Shown: positions 1 to 4,959 of the stretch, one piece after another
Numbering within the stretch: the stretch's first letter is position 1
Layout of the letters: each line of letters begins with the position of its first letter
Assembly: GCA_041687755.1 (NCBI GenBank)
Contig: JBDNJM010000052.1
Coordinates: forward strand, 1 to 6,599
Direction of reading: 5' to 3'
DNA: 6,599 bases
Source: JBDNJM01 sp041687755
GTDB lineage: Bacteria > Planctomycetota > UBA1135 > GCA-002686595
Made by a program: the position numbers and the translations under genes
The notes under the pieces: generated by a model
The model's input: the letters and a program-made list of their open reading frames with translations, nothing else
What the model was told of the DNA's origin: nothing
The model's database searches: none

Positions 1-357
1 GACGGCGACCGGATGACGCTGTTTGCCAAGGGCGACGCGCGCTACCTGCGCTTCGACAGCGTGTGGGACGACGCGGACGAGGCGGCGGAGTTCGCTGAGG
101 CGCTGGGGTCCAAGTCGGCCTCGTTCGAGGCGGCGCTGGCGGCGGTGGAAGTCAACACGCGGCCCGAAGGGACGGAAGCGCGGTCGTTGGGGCAGACGAT
201 GCAGGTCGGTGGGGTTGCTAGCGTGAGCCTTGAGCTCTGGATCGGAGAGCGCCCCATGCCGGAGGAGTTGTTCGACCTGGAGGTGGTGGCGCCCGAGGGT
301 GAGTTGAGCGAAGCCCCGCTGCTCAAACTCGAGGAGCTCGGGTACATCGAGGACTAG
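1..357 (+). CDS. C-terminal part of an unrecognised protein (5' end outside window)
   Basis: The reading frame is open from base 1 (D-G-D-R) through the ATG at 13 to the TAG at 355-357, so the window probably holds only the last ~118 residues of a longer protein. The ATG at 13 is unlikely to be the true start because the frame continues upstream without a stop. The visible part is acidic, with helical stretches rich in Ala and Glu around residues 20-50 and a final Leu/Glu-rich stretch ending LEELGYIED. The segment GDRMTLFAKGDARYLRF followed by SVWDDADEAAEFAEAL looks like a beta hairpin followed by a helix. It faintly recalls C-terminal segments of large secreted hypothetical proteins with a 'GGDR...VWDT..DAAEF' pattern, but this is recollection and not a family assignment. 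Third positions are mostly G/C, which supports real coding. The gene is convergent with the glycosyltransferase at 440-2149. Confidence 0.7.
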   Translation, partial: DGDRMTLFAKGDARYLRFDSVWDDADEAAEFAEALGSKSASFEAALAAVEVNTRPEGTEARSLGQTMQVGGVASVSLELWIGERPMPEELFDLEVVAPEGELSEAPLLKLEELGYIED

Positions 358-388
358 CCCAGCTTGGAGGGCCCCACGAGCGCGCCAT

Positions 389-408
389 CCGCGCAGGGGC
401 TTGCGCGG
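389..408. terminator. Hairpin between convergent genes, possible bidirectional terminator
   Basis: CCGCGC at 389-394 pairs perfectly with GCGCGG at 403-408. A further A-U and G-U pair inside leaves a GGGC loop. It sits 31 nt after the stop of the first gene and 31 nt from the stop of the convergent DUF2723 gene. There is no clear T tract on either side, so termination is inferred from position and stem only. Confidence 0.35.
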
Positions 409-439
409 GTTCTGCCGCCGCAGGTGATGTCGGCTAGCT

Positions 440-2149
440 CTAGCGAGCGGCGTCGCGCTGCCGCTCGAGCTGTCGGTGCAGCTCGACCCAGGGGCTTTCA
501 GGTTCGCCCTCGAGCCAGTCCTCCGGCAGCGGAGCGGGCGTGGCGGCCGGAGTGCCAGCGATCCAGAGCGCGCCGACGGGCCGCAGACGGCTGCCAGGAT
601 CCAGGCGTTCGCCGGGCGGGTCGGTGAACGCGATCGGTCGGCCGGCCTCGAGCACCGCTGCGAACAGCGGGGCGGAGGCGAGCCGCTGGGAGCGTGGGTC
701 GCGCGGGGCGGCATCTAGCGCGGCGCCGAGCTGCTGCCAGGTCGTGGCATTGACCGGATCGCGCTCGATCAGCTGTTCGCGGTACCAGTCGAGCGGTAGG
801 CGTCCGCGGTCGATCAGGAGGACGTCGGGGCGCAGGCCCTCGACCTCCATGGCGTAGAGCAGCGGGAAGCCGAGCACGTCGGTGTGACCGAGCCGATTGA
901 CGACGAGCCAGCCGTTCTGAGGGACCGCACGGAGAGCGGCGCGGGCCCACGTCATCGCGGCGGTGGCGTCGCTTTGGTCGCGTGCGTTGATGAGCGCGCT
1001 GGTCGGTGCTGGAGCAAGTCCGAGCAGCGGAATCGCGAGTCCCAGCAGGGCTCCGCGCGGGCCCCAGCAGTCGCGGCCCCAGTGGGCGAGGGCGGCCGCA
1101 CCGAGCCCGGCCCAGGCGCACAGGCAGAGCACCAGCGGCAGGTAGCTAGGGCCCAGGCGCACCCGCGAGGCGGCCTCACTGAGCGGCCAGTTGATGCTGG
1201 CGAAGAGCAGCAGGGCGGCGAAGGTGCTCGTCGCGGCGACGACCGCAAGCCCGAAGCGAGCGGACCGCTGGCGCACGAGCAGCAGGGAAGCGAGCAGCCC
1301 GCCGGCGAGCGCCCAGGGCAGCTGGAGCAGGCTTTGCTCGCCGAGGAACGCCAGCTGCTCCGGCACGTTGCGCTCCAGCCCGGTGCGGTACTGGGCGCGC
1401 AGCAGGTGATCGCCGAGGCGCTGCAGGCTGTCGATGCGGCCCCAGTCGGGCGCGGCGCGGCGCAGGGCCATCAGGGGCACCAAGACGTAGACGCCGAGCC
1501 CGGCGACCAGGCAGGCACCCTGGCCGAGCAGAGCGCGCGGACCCCAGGCCCTGGCCCGCAGCGTCGCGGCCAGGGCCGCTGGGAGCAGCGCGAGGGAGGC
1601 GGGGTGGGCGGCGGCCGCGAGGCCCAGGGCGGCCCAGGTCGCGCGCGGCCGCGCGATCGGCGCAAGCGCCAGGGCCAGCACGATGCTCTGGGCCGCACAG
1701 GCCAGGGCGTAGACCTCGATCACCACGCCCTGAGAGGCGAACGTGGCCGACGCGAGGGGCAGCAATCCCGCCGCGCAGCTCAGCACGAGGCCTGCCCCAC
1801 GGCTGCGCACGATCGCGGCAAGAGCGCCGCAGGCGAGCGCGGCCGCCGCGCTCGAGAACAGGCTGAGGGCGGCGCCGGGCGCCAAACCAACGAGTCCGCC
1901 GAGCTGCACCGAGAGCCAGCCCAGTCCCGTCCACAGCGGGTAGCCGGGCGGGTGCGGTACGCCCAGCCGGACCGCGGCCGTGGCCAGCGCTCCAGCGTCC
2001 TCAAAGGTCACGCCGGGCGCGGCGAGTCGAGCGAGCCAGCCGAACGCGAGCGCGACGGTCAGCAACGCCGCGTCGAACCGCGCGCGCCCGGTCAGGCAGG
2101 GAGCGGGATCCGGAATCGCCGCGCTAGGGGAGCTGCTAGGAGTCGCCAC
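440..2149 (-). CDS. DUF2723 / TMEM260-like membrane glycosyltransferase (GT-C type)
   Basis: This 569-residue protein has a short polar N-terminus, then about ten or more hydrophobic segments up to roughly residue 385, then a soluble C-terminal part. The family signature is clear. After the first membrane segment comes FEDAGALATAAVRLGVPHPPGYPLW (about residues 49-73, with E50 and D51 at the likely catalytic acidic site), the DUF2723 hallmark of an acidic residue, LG[IV]PHPPGYP and a hydrophobic run. A second family feature is YVLVPLMALRRAAPDWG near residues 220-236, followed by a segment ending LLRAQYRTG. DUF2723 proteins are related to human TMEM260, a protein O-mannosyltransferase, and are GT-C-like polytopic enzymes expected to use a lipid-linked sugar at the outer face of the inner membrane. 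Donor and acceptor cannot be read from the sequence. The start is GTG at 2149; no in-frame ATG lies near it and no clear ribosome binding site is visible. An exact copy of the 18-nt repeat lies 28 bases upstream. Confidence 0.85.
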   Translation of the reverse strand: MATPSSSPSAAIPDPAPCLTGRARFDAALLTVALAFGWLARLAAPGVTFEDAGALATAAVRLGVPHPPGYPLWTGLGWLSVQLGGLVGLAPGAALSLFSSAAAALACGALAAIVRSRGAGLVLSCAAGLLPLASATFASQGVVIEVYALACAAQSIVLALALAPIARPRATWAALGLAAAAHPASLALLPAALAATLRARAWGPRALLGQGACLVAGLGVYVLVPLMALRRAAPDWGRIDSLQRLGDHLLRAQYRTGLERNVPEQLAFLGEQSLLQLPWALAGGLLASLLLVRQRSARFGLAVVAATSTFAALLLFASINWPLSEAASRVRLGPSYLPLVLCLCAWAGLGAAALAHWGRDCWGPRGALLGLAIPLLGLAPAPTSALINARDQSDATAAMTWARAALRAVPQNGWLVVNRLGHTDVLGFPLLYAMEVEGLRPDVLLIDRGRLPLDWYREQLIERDPVNATTWQQLGAALDAAPRDPRSQRLASAPLFAAVLEAGRPIAFTDPPGERLDPGSRLRPVGALWIAGTPAATPAPLPEDWLEGEPESPWVELHRQLERQRDAAR

Positions 2150-2177
2150 GGACGCGAGCTTAGCCCGAGAGAACAGC

Positions 2178-2195
2178 CCTGCCCCCGTGTTGTTC
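2178..2195 (-). repeat. 18-nt repeat, copy A (exact)
   Basis: The plus strand reads CCTGCCCCCGTGTTGTTC, identical over all 18 bases to the copy at 6466-6483. On the minus strand it reads GAACAACACGGGGGCAGG, 28 bases upstream of the GTG start of the DUF2723 gene. That position would fit either a regulatory element or the end of a small mobile element. Confidence 0.6.
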
Positions 2196-2340
2196 CCGTG
2201 CTCGCCCGCTGGCGTCCTAGCCGCCGGCCCAGAGCCCGGATCTCACCGAGTAGAACCGCCCAGCAAGCGTGCGACGCGAGCGGTGCGAGGCGCGAGGCAC
2301 CTGCCCCCATGGCGCCAACGGCGCAGCCGATGGGAGCAGG

Positions 2341-2364
2341 CCTGCCTCCGTGTTGTTTTGGCCC
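2341..2364 (-). repeat. 18-nt repeat family, copy B (two mismatches), left arm of an imperfect inverted pair
   Basis: CCTGCCTCCGTGTTGTTT matches the 18-nt consensus at 16 of 18 positions and is followed by TGGCCC. The reverse complement of 2492-2515 (CCTGCCCCGTCTTCTTCC, then GGGCCC) aligns to it with a few substitutions and one gap. The two copies therefore face each other across about 127 bases. Confidence 0.45.
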
Positions 2365-2491
2365 CCGCGGACCGACCTGCAAGTCCGAGCGCAGGAGAGA
2401 CTTCGTATTGGAGGGCCCGGCGCCCGCGTCGGGCGGCCGACCGTCGCCCGCTCGGAACCCTACGCCAAGTCGAGCTTTGGGGCCGCTGGGC

Positions 2492-2515
2492 GGGCCCGGA
2501 AGAAGACGGGGCAGG
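2492..2515 (+). repeat. Diverged inverted copy D of the 18-nt repeat family
   Basis: The stretch begins GGGCCCGG and ends GACGGGGCAGG. Its reverse complement resembles copies A, B and C (CCTGCC, CCGT, TT.TTC) with one gap and a few substitutions. It is opposite in orientation to copy B at 2341, so the pair could be the decayed ends of a miniature element. Confidence 0.35.
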
Positions 2516-2553
2516 TCCGTTTACAGCTGATGGGCCCAAAAACACCAGAACAA

Positions 2554-2587
2554 GCCTGCCAGAATGGCGTCAGCCATTCCCGCAGGC
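2554..2587 (-). terminator. Rho-independent terminator of the minus-strand gene ending at 2603
   Basis: GCCTGC (2554-2559) pairs with GCAGGC (2582-2587). Inside, after a 2x2 internal loop, GAATGGC (2562-2568) pairs with GCCATTC (2573-2579) around a four-base loop. Read on the minus strand, the hairpin begins 16 bases after the stop codon and is followed by a T-rich tail (TTGTTCTGGTGTTTTTGGG). Stem, position and T tract agree, making this the best terminator in the window. Confidence 0.75.
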
Positions 2588-2602
2588 CGGTTCAGCCCCT
2601 GG

Positions 2603-3403
2603 TCAGCTCCGGGCCACCAGCAGGAAGGTCCCGCGCACGCGGTCTCCGGGCGCGAGGCGCTCAAGGCGATCCTCGGCGAGCTGCCAGGGGCTGACGAACA
2701 GGGCCAGGGGCGAGGCGACCGACTGGCTGTCGAAGGAGCTCCAGGGCGGCACGGCTTCGATCAGGTCGACGGCGCAGCCGGTTAGCGGGTTGCTCAGGAC
2801 GTGGACGGCGCTGACCGCGAGGTCGAGTTCGCAGCAGCCGACGGGGGCGTCGGGGGTCTGCAGCGGCGTGATGCGGGCCGAGCTGCCCTGGGGCGCGCGT
2901 TCCGGCGTCAGGCGGTGCTCCTGGGCGGCCGGAGAGATCGACGTGACTTCGATGGCGAAGGCGCTCAGGCGGACGTCCAGCAGGCGCCCCGAGCGGGTTT
3001 CGAGGTTCTCAGGTCCGGACTCCGGGTGGAGCAGGGCGTGGACGGGGGTGCCGGGCCCGCGGCGGAAGGAGTCGTCTTCGCTCAGCACGCGGCCGGTGAG
3101 GCTGAGCTGATGGGGCGATGCGGCGACGCGCTCGATGCGGTCGGCCCGCAAACGTTGGATCCGGCCACCGGAGTAGCCGGGCCAGAACAGGTCGCTGGGC
3201 GGCTCGATCGAGGCGGTGCCCTCGGAGGCGGGGCCCAGGTCGCGGTCGGGGTGCACTTCGAGCCCGCCCGCCAGCCGCAGGGGGCCGCCGCGCCGAGTGG
3301 TGACGGAGGTGCCGAAGCGCTGCAGGATCGAAGAGCCGCACCAGTCGGGCGGAAAACCGATCGTTTCGAGCAAGAAATCCAAGGGGTCGGTCTCGGGCGG
3401 CAA
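2603..3403 (-). CDS. Unrecognised protein of about 266 residues
   Basis: I do not recognise a family. The frame stays open upstream to 3706, but G/C-rich third positions become consistent only from about 3400 downwards. The upstream part (KRFNPRAPPKRYLG and similar) does not look like protein. I therefore place the start at the TTG at 3403, giving PPETDPLDFLLETIGFPP as the first residues. An ATG at 3601 would add 66 Pro/Arg-rich residues and cannot be excluded. The protein has no signal peptide or membrane segment. A helical start with PPDWCGSSILQRFG is followed by mostly beta-prone sequence, with alternating polar and hydrophobic residues and short Gly/Pro turns, ending RVRGTFLLVARS. Cysteines occur as WCGSS, GCC and GC, with no metal-binding spacing. 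It is divergent from the selenoprotein gene and followed by a strong terminator. Confidence 0.6.
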   Translation of the reverse strand: MPPETDPLDFLLETIGFPPDWCGSSILQRFGTSVTTRRGGPLRLAGGLEVHPDRDLGPASEGTASIEPPSDLFWPGYSGGRIQRLRADRIERVAASPHQLSLTGRVLSEDDSFRRGPGTPVHALLHPESGPENLETRSGRLLDVRLSAFAIEVTSISPAAQEHRLTPERAPQGSSARITPLQTPDAPVGCCELDLAVSAVHVLSNPLTGCAVDLIEAVPPWSSFDSQSVASPLALFVSPWQLAEDRLERLAPGDRVRGTFLLVARS

Positions 3404-3832
3404 GGGTGGATGCCGGGGCGTCGGCGGAGCGGGAGCGAGCGGGGGGCGGGCTAGCAGCCCCTCAAGAGCGCCAGACGGGCTTCGGGGGCCTGCTCTGTGC
3501 TTGTAGGCGGTGGGGCCCCAGTCTCGCGAGAGAGTCTTGTCAGAGGCAGTGTCGTGGGACGCACGTGGGGTGGGCCCGAAGCGCGGGGGGTCCCGACCCA
3601 TCTCATAGAGGGTCCTGGGGCCGAGGTATCGCTTAGGAGGTGCCCGAGGGTTGAATCTCTTGAACGAGTTCGCCCGGCGGCGGGTACGGCCCAGGTCCCG
3701 GGGCATTTTGGCGAACGCTCGGCGGCCTGCTGCGTAGCATCAATGATGCCCGCTTCGCCCCCCGAGAGCGGCCCCGTGGCTCATCCCCGACGCGGCGCCC
3801 CTGGGCGCTGGACATCTCACCCTATTCAAACC
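3404..3832. other. Divergent intergenic region with short palindromes
   Basis: This interval separates the minus-strand unknown gene from the plus-strand selenoprotein gene and should hold both promoters. I see no convincing -35/-10 pair on either strand and no tRNA or other RNA gene. Visible structures are two adjacent perfect 10-base palindromes, TGGGGCCCCA (3511-3520) and TCTCGCGAGA (3522-3531), and a 13-base palindrome GCATCA-a-TGATGC (3737-3749). Part of it could be coding if the unknown gene starts further upstream than I assume. Confidence 0.4.
3737..3749. promoter_or_regulatory. 13-base palindrome upstream of the selenoprotein gene, possible operator
   Basis: GCATCA and TGATGC form perfect arms around a single A, ending 83 bases before the ATG at 3833. 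Size and position suit a dimeric repressor or activator site. No regulator gene is nearby, so the function is a guess. Confidence 0.2.
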
Positions 3833-4822
3833 ATGCGATCGATAGCGCTCGTTGCGGCCCTCATGGGCGGTTTCGCACTGGCCCAAGACGACAGTACGGT
3901 CGTCGGCGGCACGGTTCCTGCGGAACTGCTCGACGACTTTTCACAGACTGCTGCCGACTCCCTCGATGACTACCGCGGACGACTCGTTCTGATCGAGCTG
4001 TTCGCCTACTGGTGAGGCCCTTGCGCCTCCTCGGTGCCGCACCTGAACGAACTTCAGGAGCAATTCGGCGCAGAGGGGCTCAGTGTCATCGGCGTGACCG
4101 GTGAAAGTAAGAGCGAGACGGAGAATTGGGTCGAAGACAAGGATGCGCAGTACGCGTACGCCTACTTCAAGGGCCGTGAGATCATGAGCGTGATGGGAGC
4201 CGGTGGCTACCCGCACGCGGTGCTGGTCGATCCGCTCGGCGAGATCGTTTGGGACGGGCATCCCGCCGGGCTGACTGCAGCCGTGATCGAAGAGCACCTC
4301 ACAGGTGCGCTTCCTGTGCCCTTGTTCGACTTCCCGAAGGGCGCCTCCAAGGTGGCCTCCGCGCTCGGCAAGGACCAGCTGGGCAAGGCGCTTGACGCCG
4401 CCAAGGCGTACGCCGCCAAGGACGGCGAGCAGTCCGCCGAGATCCTCGCCGCCGTCGAGGGCCACGTGGATCTGCGCGTCGGCACGATCACGACCGCGAA
4501 TGCGCGCGGTAACTATCTCAAGGTCGTGACCCAGGGCGAGGAGCTGCTGGACGCGCTCGACGACGAGGACCCCCGCGCCGTTGAGTTGGCCGGCATTCTC
4601 GAGACGGTCAAGGACGACGACGCGGCCCAGGACGTGATCGACGCCCAGAAGAAGCTCGAGAAGCTGTTGGGCGGACTCGGGAAGCTCAAGAAGAAGGATC
4701 AGGCGAACTCGCTGATCGAGAAGATTGAAGACCTCGTCGAGGATCATCCGGACACCTACGTGGTGACCGCGGGCGAAGTCGCGATCAAGCGCGTGCGTGT
4801 GCTCAAGGCGAAGCTGCGCTGA
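3833..4822 (+). CDS. TlpA/thioredoxin-like selenoprotein with W-Sec-G-P-C active site (in-frame TGA at 4013-4015)
   Basis: Read through the TGA, this gene encodes 329 residues. Residues 1-17 form a signal peptide (MRSIALVAALMGGFALA, cleavage likely before Q18), placing the protein outside the inner membrane. Residues ~28-160 are a TlpA/AhpC-TSA-type thioredoxin fold: LDDYRGRLVLIELFAYW, then codon 61 TGA, then GPC (C64), SVPHLNELQEQF, the strand LSVIGVTGES, and GGYPHAVLVDPLGEIVW with the cis-proline P127. Family members have Cys at position 61 (WCGPC), so the TGA falls on the nucleophilic cysteine, one base from TGC. Residues ~165-329 are a Lys/Glu/Asp-rich helical domain I do not recognise. 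TGA is a normal stop elsewhere (4820, 4960), so wholesale reassignment of TGA is unlikely. A SECIS-like hairpin lies at 4039-4061. The likely role is thiol-disulfide or peroxide chemistry with a selenol nucleophile. The alternative is a nonsense mutation; the intact frame of 269 sense codons from the TGA to the stop argues against it. Confidence 0.85.
4013..4015 (+). other. In-frame TGA predicted to encode selenocysteine (Sec61)
   Basis: The codon is flanked by TGG (Trp60) and GGC CCT TGC (Gly62, Pro63, Cys64), giving W-U-G-P-C where thioredoxin-family proteins have W-C-G-P-C. Sec at the N-terminal position of the CxxC pair is a known cysteine replacement in bacterial thioredoxin-like selenoproteins. 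Decoding would need SelB and tRNA-Sec encoded elsewhere. Confidence 0.82.
4039..4061 (+). promoter_or_regulatory. Candidate bacterial SECIS hairpin
   Basis: CCTGAA (4042-4047) pairs with TTCAGG (4053-4058) around the five-base loop CGAAC. Below an A-A mismatch, two more pairs (G4039-C4061, C4040-G4060) extend the stem. The loop begins 33 bases after the TGA and has G as its second base. The published bacterial SECIS model calls for a small apical loop with a G among its first two bases, roughly 16-37 nt downstream of the UGA, and this hairpin satisfies it. An outer GCCG/CGGC pairing (4036-4039 with 4066-4069) is an alternative lower stem. The stem also encodes LNELQ, common in TlpA proteins, so it could partly be coincidence. 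Confidence 0.6.
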
Positions 4823-4826
4823 TTGG

Positions 4827-4846
4827 AGTCGGCCCGCGCGCCGACT
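4827..4846 (+). terminator. Small hairpin just after the selenoprotein stop
   Basis: AGTCGGC (4827-4833) pairs perfectly with GCCGACT (4840-4846) around CCGCGC, starting four bases after the TGA at 4820-4822. GAAA follows instead of a T tract. It may assist the larger hairpin downstream or protect the transcript 3' end. Confidence 0.35.
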
Positions 4847-4852
4847 GAAACT

Positions 4853-4898
4853 GCAGCACGGCCGGCTCGCCCCTGACGGGGCGGGCCGGCCGTGCTGC
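4853..4898. terminator. Long 21-bp hairpin between convergent genes, likely bidirectional terminator
   Basis: GCAGCACGGCCGGC (4853-4866) is the exact reverse complement of GCCGGCCGTGCTGC (4885-4898). Seven further pairs (one T-G wobble, then CGCCCC with GGGGCG) close on the four-base loop TGAC. The stem lies 30 bases past the selenoprotein stop and about 60 past the end of the opposing FG-GAP gene. Only GTTGG follows on the plus strand, so it is not a canonical T-tract terminator, but stem strength and convergent position suit transcription ending from both sides. Confidence 0.6.
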
Positions 4899-4959
4899 GT
4901 TGGTGGGCGAGCGCAGGCCACGCTGCGGCGGTTGCCGAGGCGCTTTAGGCGCTGTTCGA

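Larger units (their letters stand above)
2150..2602. other. Gene-free interval with degenerate repeats and hairpins
   Basis: No frame here has convincing codon bias or protein-like sequence. Open frames on both strands are arginine/proline-rich, as expected of random GC-rich DNA. What can be seen: the 18-nt repeat at 2178-2195, a two-mismatch copy at 2341-2358, a diverged inverted copy at 2492-2515, a nine-base partial match (CCTGCCCCC) at 2300-2308, small hairpins at 2312-2324 (GCGCC/GGCGC) and 2421-2435 (CGCCCG/CGGGCG), and the terminator of the downstream minus-strand gene at 2554-2587. The interval looks like a deposit of small mobile or REP-like sequences, or decayed DNA. Confidence 0.5.

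Noticed and set aside
884..2530. Long plus-strand open frame of 548 codons
   Set aside because: It is antisense to the DUF2723 gene and is rich in Arg, Gly, Gln and Glu with no domain logic. It is a GC-rich shadow of a clear membrane protein.
3620..3705. Possible structured RNA or tRNA (GGTTGAATCTC and GAGTTCGCCC segments)
   Set aside because: The segments recall a tRNA T arm, but no cloverleaf, acceptor stem or anticodon arm can be formed.
3404..3706. N-terminal extension of the unknown minus-strand gene to 3706
   Set aside because: The extra residues are Pro/Arg-rich with weaker third-position G/C bias and look like translated intergenic DNA. A start at the ATG at 3601 remains possible.
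3651..3740. Candidate sigma70-type promoters (TTGAAC/TACGGC and TTGGCG/TAGCAT)
   Set aside because: The spacers are 19 and 21 bases and the -10 boxes are poor, so neither pair is convincing in such GC-rich DNA.
4013..4015. TGA as a simple nonsense mutation or as a sign that TGA is reassigned to Trp or Gly
   Set aside because: TGA ends this gene at 4820 and the propeller gene at 4960, so wholesale reassignment is unlikely. Its placement exactly at the catalytic Cys, with a SECIS-like hairpin and an otherwise undamaged frame, favours Sec. A point mutation cannot be fully excluded.
3941..4921. Long minus-strand open frame of 326 codons opposite the selenoprotein gene
   Set aside because: It mirrors the redoxin codons and has no recognisable features, while the plus strand carries obvious TlpA motifs. 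It also runs through the terminator-like hairpin.
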